Positions 28,202 through 36,598 of a stretch of DNA of 64,000 nucleotides are shown one piece after another. The notes below the pieces were generated by a model. That model was not told where the DNA came from and did not search any database. It worked only from the letters and a program-made list of their open reading frames with translations. The stretch comes from Mycolicibacterium sp. YH-1 (GTDB taxonomy: Bacteria > Actinomycetota > Actinomycetes > Mycobacteriales > Mycobacteriaceae), in NCBI RefSeq assembly GCF_022557175.1, contig NZ_CP092915.1, forward strand, positions 1,612,001-1,676,000. Reading direction: 5' to 3'. A program made the position numbers and the translations under genes. How positions within the stretch are numbered: position 1 is the first letter of the stretch; each line of letters starts with the position of its first letter.

Positions 28202-29203
28202 ATGGCATCGACGATCAACATGGGCATTCCTGGTGCCACCGCCTCGATCGTTGAACGGACGACCGGCAAGCGAGTCCTCCTGGCAGAGCCGCGTGGCTAC
28301 TGCGCGGGCGTCGACCGTGCGGTCGAGACCGTGGAGCGCGCGCTCGAGAAGCACGGCGCCCCGGTGTACGTCCGTCACGAGATCGTGCACAACGTCCACG
28401 TCGTCGAGACGTTGGCCAAGGCGGGCGCGATCTTCGTCGATGAGACCGATGAGGTGCCCGAGGGCTCCATCGTGGTGTTCTCCGCGCACGGTGTGGCGCC
28501 GACGGTGCACGTCAACGCTGCCGAGCGCGACCTGAAGGTCATCGACGCGACGTGTCCGCTGGTGACCAAGGTGCACAACGAGGCCAAGCGATTCGCCCGT
28601 GACGACTACGACATCCTGCTCATCGGCCACGAGGGCCACGAGGAGGTGGTCGGCACCGCCGGTGAGGCGCCCGATCACGTGCAGCTCGTCGACGGGCCGG
28701 ACGCTGTCGACAACGTCGTCGTGCGGGATCTGAACAAGGTCATCTGGCTGTCGCAGACCACGCTGAGCGTCGACGAGACGATGGAGACCGTGCGCAGGTT
28801 GCGTGAGCGCTTCCCGACGCTTCAGGATCCGCCGAGCGATGACATCTGCTACGCCACACAGAACCGTCAGGTGGCGGTCAAGGCCATGGCGCCGGAGTGC
28901 GAGCTGGTCATCGTGGTCGGTTCGCGGAACTCGTCGAACTCGGTGCGTCTGGTCGAGGTCGCGCTGGGCGCCGGGTCCGAGGCGTCCTACCTGGTCGACT
29001 ACGCCGAGGACATCGATCCGGCCTGGCTGGAGGGCGTGACAAGCGTCGGCGTCACCTCGGGGGCTTCCGTGCCCGAGGTGCTGGTGCGTGGAGTGCTCGA
29101 GCGGCTCGCCGAGTACGGATTCGACACGGTTCAGCCCGTCACCACCGCCAACGAGACGTTGGTGTTCGCACTGCCCAGGGAGATCCGCGCGCCCCGGCGC
29201 TGA
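28202..29203 (+). CDS. ispH: 4-hydroxy-3-methylbut-2-enyl diphosphate reductase
   Basis: The 333-residue enzyme performs the last step of the MEP isoprenoid pathway, giving IPP and DMAPP. The three cysteines that hold the [4Fe-4S] cluster are in [23 protein letters not shown] and [11 protein letters not shown], and active-site residues occur in [22 protein letters not shown] and [17 protein letters not shown] take the ATG at 28202. It is divergent from the lipid-droplet protein gene with 52 bp between. Mycobacteria have two ispH genes; Rv1110 (lytB2) is at this position. Confidence 0.96.
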   Translation: MASTINMGIPGATASIVERTTGKRVLLAEPRGYCAGVDRAVETVERALEKHGAPVYVRHEIVHNVHVVETLAKAGAIFVDETDEVPEGSIVVFSAHGVAPTVHVNAAERDLKVIDATCPLVTKVHNEAKRFARDDYDILLIGHEGHEEVVGTAGEAPDHVQLVDGPDAVDNVVVRDLNKVIWLSQTTLSVDETMETVRRLRERFPTLQDPPSDDICYATQNRQVAVKAMAPECELVIVVGSRNSSNSVRLVEVALGAGSEASYLVDYAEDIDPAWLEGVTSVGVTSGASVPEVLVRGVLERLAEYGFDTVQPVTTANETLVFALPREIRAPRR

Positions 29204-29215
29204 GCACGACTCGCG

Positions 29216-30337
29216 TTAGCTGTCGTACTCCCACGCGTCGGGGGTCGCGTTGCGGGAGCGGCGCGGCCGATGCTCGACGCGAGGCTCCTCGTCATCTGAA
29301 CCTCGATAGCGCACCCTCGACACCGGGTGGTGCGTCGAGGGGCCCGCGCCATTGGTCGGGGCTGGCTCGTGCGGTTCATACGCCGGGTAGTCGGGCATGC
29401 GGTGGCGGCGTTCCTGACGCTCCGGGCGTTCGTAGCGCTCCGGACGTTCGTAGCGGTCGGCGCGCTCGCGTCGCACCGGTCGCTCCCCGCGCTCGGGGGC
29501 GCCGCGGCGGCTCACGGGGGGCGCGTTGCGGCGGTCGCGGACCTCGTCGCCCTGCGGGCGGCGCCGTCGAGGGGCGGCGGCCGGGTCGACGGGAGGACCG
29601 CCCGGGCGGGGCCGACGCGGACGGCTCGGCATCGGGTCGAAGGTCTCGGTCTCGGGTGGCCGGGCGTGACGTGACCGCGAGGACTCCGACGGTCGGGTCC
29701 TGCGCGCTGGCCGCGGCGCATCATCATCGAGTGCGGAGCGCGTGGGGCGCTCGATCGTGTGCCGCCGGCTTCGTCGTGACGGCTCGGCCTCGGTGGTCGG
29801 CTGCGACGAGAAGCGCGAGACCACCTTGGCGATGGCGGCGGCCACGGCGCTGGTGCCCTCCGCGGGTTCCTCGGCGGCCTCGTCTGTCGGTTCGCCACCG
29901 TGCGCCGTCATCCCCAGATACCAGCGCGCCATGCCGATCAGCAGCACGCTCGCCGCGGTCAGGAACATCAGTGGGAAGCGCTCGATCAGCGGATAGCCAC
30001 AGTTGATCAGGATGTCCTTGATGCCGGCGATCCCGCCGCTGTGAAAGGCGAAGTATGCCGACGGGACCGCGACGAACAGGATCAGCGGCGGCTGGATCAC
30101 GGCGCTGAACAGACCGGACTGCTGGACCGCGAGAACCGCGAGAACACAGCCAGTGACGTAGCACACGGCGAAGGCGGCGCTCAGCGATTTGGTGCCCGAC
30201 CCTGCGTCGTAGGCGAACCCGATCGCAGTGAGCGTTATGGCCAGCACAACCGCGCCCCACCAGGGAATACCGGGGATCTGCGGCAGCGCCGAACGTTGGG
30301 CCGCAGGGATCGCCGACCGCGCGCGCTGACCTGACAC
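29216..30337 (-). CDS. DUF6542 membrane protein with long Arg/Pro-rich tail (Rv1111c type)
   Basis: The protein starts at GTG 30337 (373 residues), leaving 84 bp for the divergent ychF promoter; an in-frame ATG at 30418 would leave 3 bp and is unlikely. Four membrane segments occupy residues ~25-140 (WWGAVVLAITLTAIGFAYDAG, ALAVQQSGLF..., LFVAVPSAYFAFHSGG, FLTAASVLLIGMARWY). The rest is a disordered, strongly charged tail rich in Arg, Pro and Glu, including RYERPERYERPERQERR repeats. Function is unknown. Confidence 0.75.
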   Translation of the reverse strand: MSGQRARSAIPAAQRSALPQIPGIPWWGAVVLAITLTAIGFAYDAGSGTKSLSAAFAVCYVTGCVLAVLAVQQSGLFSAVIQPPLILFVAVPSAYFAFHSGGIAGIKDILINCGYPLIERFPLMFLTAASVLLIGMARWYLGMTAHGGEPTDEAAEEPAEGTSAVAAAIAKVVSRFSSQPTTEAEPSRRSRRHTIERPTRSALDDDAPRPARRTRPSESSRSRHARPPETETFDPMPSRPRRPRPGGPPVDPAAAPRRRRPQGDEVRDRRNAPPVSRRGAPERGERPVRRERADRYERPERYERPERQERRHRMPDYPAYEPHEPAPTNGAGPSTHHPVSRVRYRGSDDEEPRVEHRPRRSRNATPDAWEYDS

Positions 30338-30421
30338 ACGTCGACCGTACCGGCAATCACTCAAAGCGCGCTGCCAGCATGCTCCGGCGTGCCTGGCCAT
30401 GGCGCCTAGACTGTTCAATCC

Positions 30422-31495
30422 GTGGGCCTCAACCTCGGAATCGTCGGACTGCCGAACGTGGGTAAGTCAACTTTGTTCAACGCGCTGACACGCAATGACG
30501 TGCTCGCGGCCAACTACCCCTTCGCGACAATCGAGCCGAACGAGGGCGTGGTGCCGCTGCCCGATCCTCGGCTGGCCAAGCTGGCGGAGCTGTTCGGCTC
30601 CGAGAAGCTCGTGCCGGCGCCGGTGACCTTCGTGGACATCGCCGGCATCGTGAAGGGCGCATCGGAGGGCGCGGGGCTGGGCAACAAGTTCCTCGCCAAC
30701 ATCCGCGAGTGCGACGCGATCTGTCAGGTGGTGCGCGTCTTCGCCGACGACGACGTGGTGCACGTCGACGGCAGGGTGGACCCGGCCTCTGACATCGAGG
30801 TGATCGAGACCGAGTTGATCCTCGCCGACATGCAGACGTTGGAGAAGGCGGTGCCCCGCCTTGAGAAGGAAGCCCGCACCAACAAGGACCGCAAGCCGGT
30901 GTACGAGGCGGCGCTCGCGGCGCAGACGGTGCTCAACGAGGGCACGACGCTGTTCGCGGCGGGCGCTGACGTCGCACTGCTGCGCGAGCTGAACCTGATG
31001 ACCACCAAGCCGTTCCTCTACGTCTTCAACGCCGACGAGTCGGTGCTGACCGACGAGGCCCGCAAGGCTGAGCTGCGCGCCCTGGTCGCGCCCGCCGACG
31101 CGGTGTTCCTCGACGCGAAGATCGAGGCCGAGCTTCAGGAACTCGACGACGAGTCGGCCGCCGAGCTGCTCGAGTCGATCGGCCAGACCGAACACGGCCT
31201 GGATGCCCTGGCGCGGGCGGGCTTTCACACGTTGAAGTTGCAGACCTACCTCACGGCCGGGCCCAAGGAGGCTCGCGCGTGGACGATCCATCAGGGCGAT
31301 ACCGCGCCGAAGGCCGCCGGTGTCATCCACACGGACTTCGAGAAGGGCTTCATCAAGGCCGAGATCGTGTCGTTCGACGATCTGGTGGAGGCGGGTTCGA
31401 TGGCCGCCGCCAAGGCCGCAGGCAAGGTCCGCATGGAGGGCAAGGACTACGTCATGGTCGACGGTGACGTCGTGGAGTTCCGCTTCAACGTGTAG
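30422..31495 (+). CDS. ychF: Redox-regulated ATPase/GTPase YchF (Obg family)
   Basis: The 357-residue protein begins [23 protein letters not shown], the Obg-family P-loop, with [22 protein letters not shown] as switch II. The helical insert and the C-terminal TGS-like domain end with [10 protein letters not shown]. YchF is a universally conserved ATPase that binds ribosomes and takes part in stress control. The last 24 bp, encoding VEFRFNV and the stop, are repeated several times downstream. It starts at GTG 30422. Confidence 0.96.
   Translation: MGLNLGIVGLPNVGKSTLFNALTRNDVLAANYPFATIEPNEGVVPLPDPRLAKLAELFGSEKLVPAPVTFVDIAGIVKGASEGAGLGNKFLANIRECDAICQVVRVFADDDVVHVDGRVDPASDIEVIETELILADMQTLEKAVPRLEKEARTNKDRKPVYEAALAAQTVLNEGTTLFAAGADVALLRELNLMTTKPFLYVFNADESVLTDEARKAELRALVAPADAVFLDAKIEAELQELDDESAAELLESIGQTEHGLDALARAGFHTLKLQTYLTAGPKEARAWTIHQGDTAPKAAGVIHTDFEKGFIKAEIVSFDDLVEAGSMAAAKAAGKVRMEGKDYVMVDGDVVEFRFNV
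31462..31495 (+). repeat. ychF 3'-end repeat, copy 1 (original, in ychF)
   Basis: CGGTGAC, spacer GTC, then GTGGAGTTCCGCTTCAAC plus GTGTAG (31472-31495). This is the genuine end of ychF and the presumed ancestor of the other five copies downstream. Confidence 0.8.
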
Positions 31496-31602
31496 TCGGG
31501 CATGCGTCGACCGTAGGAATGTGCCCGCAGTCCGCGCGGTTTCGTGCGCAAGCCACACGCTCGGTCCCAATGCCGTTTGCCGGTCGTTACTATCGCCTCC
31601 TT

Positions 31603-32115
31603 GTGAAGACAACGACCAATCACCTCGCTGGGATAATCGCCGCCACCGCCGATGCGGTCACGGCAAACGAAGCCAATGCGAAGGTGGTGTTCCGGGCGGC
31701 CGCGCAGGCGCAGGGTGCGGTGGCCTCCTCAGTCACGCTGGGGAAGTACCGCGTTGAGGTGGACGAGCCGCCGGCGTTGGGTGGGGAGAACACGGCCCCG
31801 AATCCGATGGAGTTCTACCTGGCCTCACTGCTGTCCTGCCATATCGTGACGTGGCGATTCTGGTCGGAGAAGCTCGATATCGCAGTCGACGACATTTCCG
31901 CGCACGCCGAAGGCGATCTCGACGTCCGTGGCTTCTTCGGACTGGACGAGGGTGTGCGGGCGGGTTTCGGCGAGGTCCGGGTGGTGGTGACGGTGACAGG
32001 GCCGGAAACCGAGGAACGCTACCGCGAACTGCATGAGGCCGTCGAGGCGCACTGCCCGGTGCTGGATCTGACCCGCAATACGACGCCGGTGCACGCGACG
32101 TTGGAAGTCGGGTAG
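31603..32115 (+). CDS. OsmC family peroxide/redox protein
   Basis: About 170 residues. The two conserved cysteines of OsmC/Ohr proteins are present in LASLLSCHIVTWRFW and in HCPVLDL; APNPMEFYLAS is the typical preceding motif. Such proteins reduce organic hydroperoxides. The start at GTG 31603 is a choice; ATG 31570 is also in frame and no strong ribosome site separates them. First gene behind ychF, and the first of a row of unrelated + strand genes. Confidence 0.85.
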   Translation: MKTTTNHLAGIIAATADAVTANEANAKVVFRAAAQAQGAVASSVTLGKYRVEVDEPPALGGENTAPNPMEFYLASLLSCHIVTWRFWSEKLDIAVDDISAHAEGDLDVRGFFGLDEGVRAGFGEVRVVVTVTGPETEERYRELHEAVEAHCPVLDLTRNTTPVHATLEVG

Positions 32116-32234
32116 TCCTCGAGATCGGAGGCATCAATCTCACTGCTGAGTCGGCGTGCGAGCGCGATCTTGCCCGCGCCGATGGTGTGAGTCCGTCGTC
32201 GAACTTTTGAATTCGGTGACGATCTCTGACGTTT

Positions 32235-32275
32235 ATCGGCGACGAAATTGGGTGGAGCTCCACTTCACGTCTAGT
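32235..32275 (+). repeat. ychF 3'-end-like repeat, copy 2 (extended form)
   Basis: ATCGGCGAC (32235-32243), an 8-nt spacer, then GTGGAGCTCCACTTCACG ending CTAG at 32275. Compared with ychF it has a few substitutions and one deleted A. It lies 120 bp after the OsmC stop and 55 bp before the kinase start. Confidence 0.65.
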
Positions 32276-32329
32276 GAGCTGGGCCAAAACCGTTCGCAAT
32301 CCGACGGACTGGCCAAGCAATATTGGAGT

Positions 32330-32878
32330 GTGCCCATCATCGTGATCACCGGCATCCAAGCGGCCGGCAAATCGACAATTGCCCAGGCGCTGGCAGAGAG
32401 CCTTCCGAACAGCGTCCACGTTCGGGGGGACGTGTTCCGCCGCATGATCGTGAACGGTCGGGTCGAGATGGGTCCCGCGACTCCAGAGCCCAAGGCATTG
32501 GAGCAACTGGCGCTGCGGTACGAGTTGGCGGCCGAAACCGCAGATCGCTACGCGCAAGCCGGGTTCACGGTGGTCTTGCAGGACATCATCCTTGGCGGAT
32601 ATCTGCAAGACGTCGTCAACCACATCCGAACGCGTCCACTCTTCGTTGTGGTGTTGGCCCCCTCAGTCGCCGCTGTCGTTGATCGGAACCGTGAACGGCA
32701 ATTAGGCCGCGCAAAGGTTGTGTACAGGCCGGGTGACGAGGACATCGCGATGCTTGATCACACGCTCCGCTCGACCACCCCGCGAATCGGCTACTGGCTT
32801 GATACGTCCGAGCTGAGCGTTGCGGACACGGTGGCTGACATTCATGGGCATTTGGAGTCCTCGGCCCGCATCGGGTAG
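32330..32878 (+). CDS. P-loop kinase-like phosphotransferase
   Basis: About 182 residues. IVITGIQAAGKSTIAQALAE is a Walker A loop (GxxxxGKST), VHVRGDVFRRM a substrate-binding region, and VVLQDIILGGYLQDVV a Walker-B-like segment, as in small AAA_33 / chloramphenicol-phosphotransferase-like kinases. RNRERQLGRAK is a likely lid. GTG 32330 is chosen because reading further upstream crosses repeat copy 2. Substrate unknown. A GNAT gene follows 29 bp later and may be cotranscribed; together they could be a modifying (resistance-like) pair, which is speculation. Confidence 0.75.
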   Translation: MPIIVITGIQAAGKSTIAQALAESLPNSVHVRGDVFRRMIVNGRVEMGPATPEPKALEQLALRYELAAETADRYAQAGFTVVLQDIILGGYLQDVVNHIRTRPLFVVVLAPSVAAVVDRNRERQLGRAKVVYRPGDEDIAMLDHTLRSTTPRIGYWLDTSELSVADTVADIHGHLESSARIG

Positions 32879-32907
32879 CCACGAAGAGGGACCAGTTAGG
32901 AGACGAA

Positions 32908-33462
32908 GTGAAGATTGCCGATGGCTTGCCCTGCGGCGAAGGCGATGTGATCGTGCGGCGGTTGGGCCATGGTGATGCGGAGGCTTTCGCCGCCGGTACC
33001 AGGGACGCCGCCGTTCGACAGCATGGGCACCTTCCCCTATCTGAGTACTCCGCTGAGATCGTGCGCGAACAGATCGATGGTGTGATCTCTCAAGGCTTGA
33101 ACGACGGCTCGCTCGCGGTGCTCGGGATCGCGGACGCGCCGTCCGACAGGTTTTTGGGCAGCATCGTGCTGTTCGACTTCCGCGAAGACCGTGCAGAAGT
33201 CGGGTTCTGGCTGACTCCTGAGGCCCGAGGCCGGGGTGTGGCGCAGAAGGCCTTGCGAGCCGTCGCACGCGTGGCAGCGCATGCGGGGCTGACCCACTTG
33301 GACGCTTGGACGGCCCAGGAGAACGAGGGCTCCCGCCGGGTGTTGGAGGGCGTTGGTTTCGTTCAGACGGGTGCGCCCGGTGAGCACGTCGCTCCTTCGG
33401 GAGAGAAGGTGACCGGTTTGACGTTCGAACGTTCCGTGGTGGAGTTCAGGTTCAATGTCTAG
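32908..33462 (+). CDS. GNAT acetyltransferase ending in the YchF C-terminal sequence
   Basis: This 184-residue protein is a RimJ/RimL-like GNAT: GFWLTPEARGRGVAQKALRAV is the acetyl-CoA loop, and THLDAWTAQENEGSRRVLEGVGFVQ follows. A good ribosome site, TTAGGAG, precedes GTG 32908. Its final residues SVVEFRFNV with the TAG stop are the same as the end of YchF, because repeat copy 3 forms the end of the gene. The native end has thus been replaced, or the repeat supplied the stop codon. Acetyl acceptor unknown. Confidence 0.85.
   Translation: MKIADGLPCGEGDVIVRRLGHGDAEAFAAGTRDAAVRQHGHLPLSEYSAEIVREQIDGVISQGLNDGSLAVLGIADAPSDRFLGSIVLFDFREDRAEVGFWLTPEARGRGVAQKALRAVARVAAHAGLTHLDAWTAQENEGSRRVLEGVGFVQTGAPGEHVAPSGEKVTGLTFERSVVEFRFNV
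33439..33462 (+). repeat. ychF 3'-end-like repeat, copy 3 (in frame in GNAT gene)
   Basis: GTGGAGTTCAGGTTCAAT followed by GTCTAG. It still encodes VEFRFNV-stop, with only synonymous or stop-neutral changes relative to ychF. Immediately after it, GACGGAGGG provides the ribosome site for the next reading frame. Confidence 0.75.
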
Positions 33463-33476
33463 GTGACGGAGGGCTT

Positions 33477-34251
33477 ATGGCGCTGATTTCGGCGGCGATG
33501 TGTCCCCACCCGATGATGTTGATTCCGGATGTAGCCGGGAGTGACCGCCGGTGGAATCGCTTGCGAGCCGCCTGCCAACAAAGCGGTGGACCGACTGCAG
33601 ATTCCAGTGGTCGGCGGCGGACACGAACCGTCCCCGGATGCTCCACAGTTGGTGGCGATCGTCGGCGGCGATGACTTGACACGGAGTTTCGACCCGGCCG
33701 CGGCGTATCCCAGCCTGTTTGCGAGTGGCATTCGATGGAGAGCCGGATGGGGGCAGGCCGCGGAAGAGCCGCAACCGCTGCCGCTCTCGCTCTCTCTGGG
33801 CGAACGGCTCCTGATGTCGACGAGAGCAGGCGATACGGGAATGATCGTCGCCAACGTTGCATTTGAATCGATCGATTTCGATGCCTCGCCTGAGGACTGC
33901 GCTGCGCTGGGCCGAGATTTAGCGGGACGCGCCGAGCGAGTGGCGATGATCGTCATGGGGGAGGGATCGACGTGCATGACTGCGTCGGATCGAGCACGTC
34001 GCACCACAGAGGCGGACGTGTACGACAAGGCGGTAATGCGTGCGTTGGAACACGGTGATTACGACGCACTGGGTCGAGTCGGTGGGAATAGCGTCACCAC
34101 GACCGGGCAGGCGCCGTGGCGGGTGCTGGCCGGAGCTGCAGCAGGGCACAGATTCGAGGGCCGATTGCATGCGGGCGCGAGACGCCGAGATCGCGGGTAT
34201 TTCGTGGCGAGTTGGACTCGGCGGCCCTTTGGCACCAACGTTGATCGGTGA
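33477..34251 (+). pseudogene. Frameshifted class III extradiol dioxygenase-like protein (Rv2728c type)
   Basis: The start MALISAAMCPHPMMLIPDVAG matches the N-terminus of the Rv2728c family (class III extradiol-dioxygenase fold). The reading frame is broken near 33577-33587: the first frame ends in unrelated residues, while the second frame continues with AVDRLQIPVVGGGHEPSPDAPQ and runs to the TGA at 34251 with GQAPWRVLAGAAAG and GYFVASWT. The 775-bp span equals the expected length plus one base. It lies after copy 3 and its stop sits inside copy 4. It may be a decayed passenger gene; an intact orthologue would be expected near miaA/dapF. Confidence 0.7.
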
Positions 34252-34284
34252 CGTAAGTCGGTGGAGTTCCGCTTCAACGTGTAG
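34244..34284 (+). repeat. ychF 3'-end repeat, copy 4 (exact core, extended form)
   Basis: ATCGGTGAC (34244-34252), 8-nt spacer GTAAGTCG, then positions 34261-34284 identical over all 24 bases to the ychF 3' end including TAG. The TGA stop of the preceding pseudogene overlaps the ATCGGTGAC block. Confidence 0.85.
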
Positions 34285-34525
34285 TCGAGTTCAAGATGGC
34301 GGCCAACGACCTTCTTGCAGAAGTCGGCGATATCTCCGCGAGTTCTGCACGGTTGTCGTGGGAACACCGTGGATCACGACGCTCACGCAGAAGTCGGCGA
34401 CGACTGGCCTCGTGCGCGCGGCGACGTCGTGGGGTTCTGCGCTTCAACAGCTTGACTCTCCCCTAACAGGAGGGCAGAGGCTGGTGTCCGACAGTCATCC
34501 GACGTCAGGACGCAAGGAGAGAGCC
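34285..34525 (+). other. Non-coding spacer between repeat copy 4 and the next gene
   Basis: No gene is seen. The 14-bp direct repeat GCAGAAGTCGGCGA occurs at 34317-34330 and 34387-34400, and a diverged ychF 3'-end copy (copy 5) lies at 34421-34448. AAGGAGA before 34526 is the ribosome site of the next gene. Confidence 0.6.
34421..34448 (+). repeat. ychF 3'-end-like repeat, copy 5 (diverged)
   Basis: GCGACGTC, then GTGGGGTTCTGCGCTTCAAC. As in ychF, a 3-nt GTC separates the GAC block from GTGG; two bases (TG) are inserted before CGCTTCAAC. Confidence 0.5.
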
Positions 34526-34891
34526 ATGACCGCACAGCTGACACTCGACCCCGTGATCACCGCGCACATCACCGCGATCAACAGCCACGACGTGGACGCG
34601 ATCATGGACACCTTCGCAGACGATGCCCTGGTCAACGACTTCCAGCGGGAGTTCTGGGGACGTGACCACATTCGCGCATTCGTCGCCAAGGAGTTCGTTG
34701 GCGACCACGTCACGATCGAACCGGTCGAGGTCGTCGACAACGCCGGCATGTGGTGCGTACGGTGCCGCTACGACGGTGACTACGACAAGACCGGTCTGCC
34801 GGATCCGTTGGTCATGACCAGCTACATCCGCCTGCGGGACAGCAAGATCGTCAGCCTGTTCGTCATCAACAACGCCGAACCGCAGTACTGA
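34526..34891 (+). CDS. SnoaL/NTF2-like fold protein
   Basis: The 121-residue protein reads ITAINSHDVDAIMDTFADDALVND, WGRDHIRAFVAKEF and TSYIRLRDSKIVSLFVI, the SnoaL-like pattern. ATG 34526 has an AAGGAGA ribosome site. It is followed 12 bp later by the MerR gene and then an SDR gene, forming a three-gene operon on one segment between repeat copies. No specific reaction is assigned. Confidence 0.8.
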   Translation: MTAQLTLDPVITAHITAINSHDVDAIMDTFADDALVNDFQREFWGRDHIRAFVAKEFVGDHVTIEPVEVVDNAGMWCVRCRYDGDYDKTGLPDPLVMTSYIRLRDSKIVSLFVINNAEPQY

Positions 34892-34903
34892 CCCGGAGCC
34901 GCC

Positions 34904-35740
34904 ATGAGCATCGCCGTTTCCGTTGGGCAATTCGCCACGATGACCCACCTCAGCGTGAAGACGCTGCGCCACTATCACCACGTCGGGCTACTCGAGCCGG
35001 TGCACGTCGATTCCGCGACCGGCTATCGCTACTACTCGCTCGACCAACTGCCCACCGCGCAACTGATCCGCCGACTACGCGACCTGCGCATGCCCGTCGC
35101 CGACGTCCGAGATGTCCTTGTCGCGCAGAACCCCAGCGACCGCGAATCCTTGATCGCAGCCCACATTGACCACCTCGAAGCAGAGCTGGCCCAGACAAAG
35201 GCCGCCGTCAATTCGCTTCGCGCGCTGCTGAACAACGCGGCCAGTTCGCAGCCCGTGCGCCGACGCGCCGAGCCGACCACCCCGGCGGTCGCCATCACCG
35301 ACACCGTCGATCCCGTCGACATCGAAAACTGGTGGAGCGACGCCCTACACGATGTTCGCGAGGCCGTACGGACTGGTCGGCTCGACCAAACCGGGCCTGC
35401 GGGTGGGATATACGACGAAAGCCTGTTCCAACACGAACCGGGCCAGGCCACCGTCTTCATCCCCGTCACCACCCCACGGCAATTGGGGCGCGTCAATCCA
35501 ATTGTCGTGCCCGCTGCGGAGGTTGTCGTCACGACCCACCACGGCTCAGCGGCCGACATCGACCTCGCGTACGCCGAGCTCGGCAGCTACATCGCCAGCC
35601 ACGCGCTGGCCGTCGGACCACGCATCCGCGAGTACTACCACTGCGATCACACGCACACGCCAGACACCACCCAATGGAGAACCGAAGTCGTCTGGCCCAT
35701 CACCGACGTCCTCCCACACCAAACAACAGGAGCGCCATGA
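34904..35740 (+). CDS. MerR family regulator with GyrI-like effector domain
   Basis: 278 residues. The N-terminal winged helix has VGQFATMTHLSVKTLRHYHHVGLLEP and GYRYYSLDQL, followed by a dimerisation helix (residues ~75-110). The C-terminal ~150 residues form a BmrR/GyrI-like small-molecule-binding domain with IREYYHCDHTHTPDTTQWRTEVVWPI. Such activators respond to hydrophobic or cationic drugs. Its gene overlaps the SDR start by ATGA, so it probably controls its own operon. Confidence 0.87.
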   Translation: MSIAVSVGQFATMTHLSVKTLRHYHHVGLLEPVHVDSATGYRYYSLDQLPTAQLIRRLRDLRMPVADVRDVLVAQNPSDRESLIAAHIDHLEAELAQTKAAVNSLRALLNNAASSQPVRRRAEPTTPAVAITDTVDPVDIENWWSDALHDVREAVRTGRLDQTGPAGGIYDESLFQHEPGQATVFIPVTTPRQLGRVNPIVVPAAEVVVTTHHGSAADIDLAYAELGSYIASHALAVGPRIREYYHCDHTHTPDTTQWRTEVVWPITDVLPHQTTGAP

Positions 35741-36534
35741 CATCCGCCACCGCCACCAGCACCCAAACGTCGGGAGACCTGACTGGGAAACGCGCCCTCG
35801 TCACCGGCGGTACCCGCGGCATCGGCAAGGGCATCACCGATCAGCTACGGGCGGCGGGCGCCACCGTCATCGTCGCCGCACGCACCACACCCGACGTGCC
35901 CATCGAGGGATTCGTCAAGGCCGATATCTCCACTGTCAGCGGGACGTCCGCTCTCGCCGAGCAGATTCTGGAGTCACTCGGCGGCCTGGACATCCTGATT
36001 CACAACGTCGGCGGTTCCGACATCAAACCCGGCGGCACCGTCTCACTGACAGATGACGACTGGCAGCAGGGCTTCGAGACGAACTTCTTCGGTGCCGTGC
36101 GACTCGACCGGGCGCTCACACCCACCATGATCGAGAACAGGAGTGGGGCCATCGTCCACATCACCTCAGTTCAGCGCCGCAGCCCCATGCCCGGCACAGC
36201 ACCCTACGCAGCGGCGAAGGCGGCTCTCGCCAACTACAGCAAGTCACTGTCGAACGATTTGGCGCAGTACGGTATTCGCGTCAACAGCGTCTCGCCTGGA
36301 TTCATAGAGACCGAAGCCGCGAAGGAGTTCACCAGCCAACACGCCGAAGCCCGCCAGATCAGCACTGCCGCGGCGCGTGAGGAGATCATCGAATCGATCG
36401 GCGGAATCCCACTCGGCCAACCCGGTACGCCGCACGATGTGGGGGAGTTGGTTGCCTTTCTCGTCTCCGACAGGGCCGGCTACCTCACTGGCGTGGAGTA
36501 CCTCATCGACGGTGGCAGCACACGAACTATCTGA
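35737..36534 (+). CDS. Short-chain dehydrogenase/reductase
   Basis: This 265-residue classical SDR has VTGGTRGIGKGITDQL for NAD(P) binding, NVGG, and a Ser-Tyr-Lys set in ITSVQRRSPMPGTAPYAAAKAAL. The VSPGFIETEAAKEF segment follows the active site as usual. ATG 35737 overlaps the MerR stop. Repeat copy 6 begins 9 bp after its stop. Substrate unknown. Confidence 0.85.
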   Translation: MTSATATSTQTSGDLTGKRALVTGGTRGIGKGITDQLRAAGATVIVAARTTPDVPIEGFVKADISTVSGTSALAEQILESLGGLDILIHNVGGSDIKPGGTVSLTDDDWQQGFETNFFGAVRLDRALTPTMIENRSGAIVHITSVQRRSPMPGTAPYAAAKAALANYSKSLSNDLAQYGIRVNSVSPGFIETEAAKEFTSQHAEARQISTAAAREEIIESIGGIPLGQPGTPHDVGELVAFLVSDRAGYLTGVEYLIDGGSTRTI

Positions 36535-36543
36535 GGACGGCCT

Positions 36544-36584
36544 ATCGGTGACACAATGTGGTGGGGTTCCGCTTCAACCTGTGT
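36544..36584 (+). repeat. ychF 3'-end-like repeat, copy 6 (extended form)
   Basis: ATCGGTGAC (36544-36552), 8-nt spacer ACAATGTG, then GTGGGGTTCCGCTTCAAC and CTGTGTG. One substitution in the first 18 bases of the core. The tail TGAGGTG probably serves as ribosome site for the next gene at 36599. Confidence 0.7.
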
Positions 36585-36598
36585 GAGGTGCTTGTCGT

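Noticed and set aside
29400..29480. Short direct repeats in the DUF6542 gene as a possible CRISPR-like array
   Set aside because: The repeats are in-frame codons for a low-complexity RYERPE tail with no unique spacers.
31462..36584. Class 1-type integron
   Set aside because: No integron integrase, no attC-like structures with the usual core sites; the repeats resemble the end of ychF instead.
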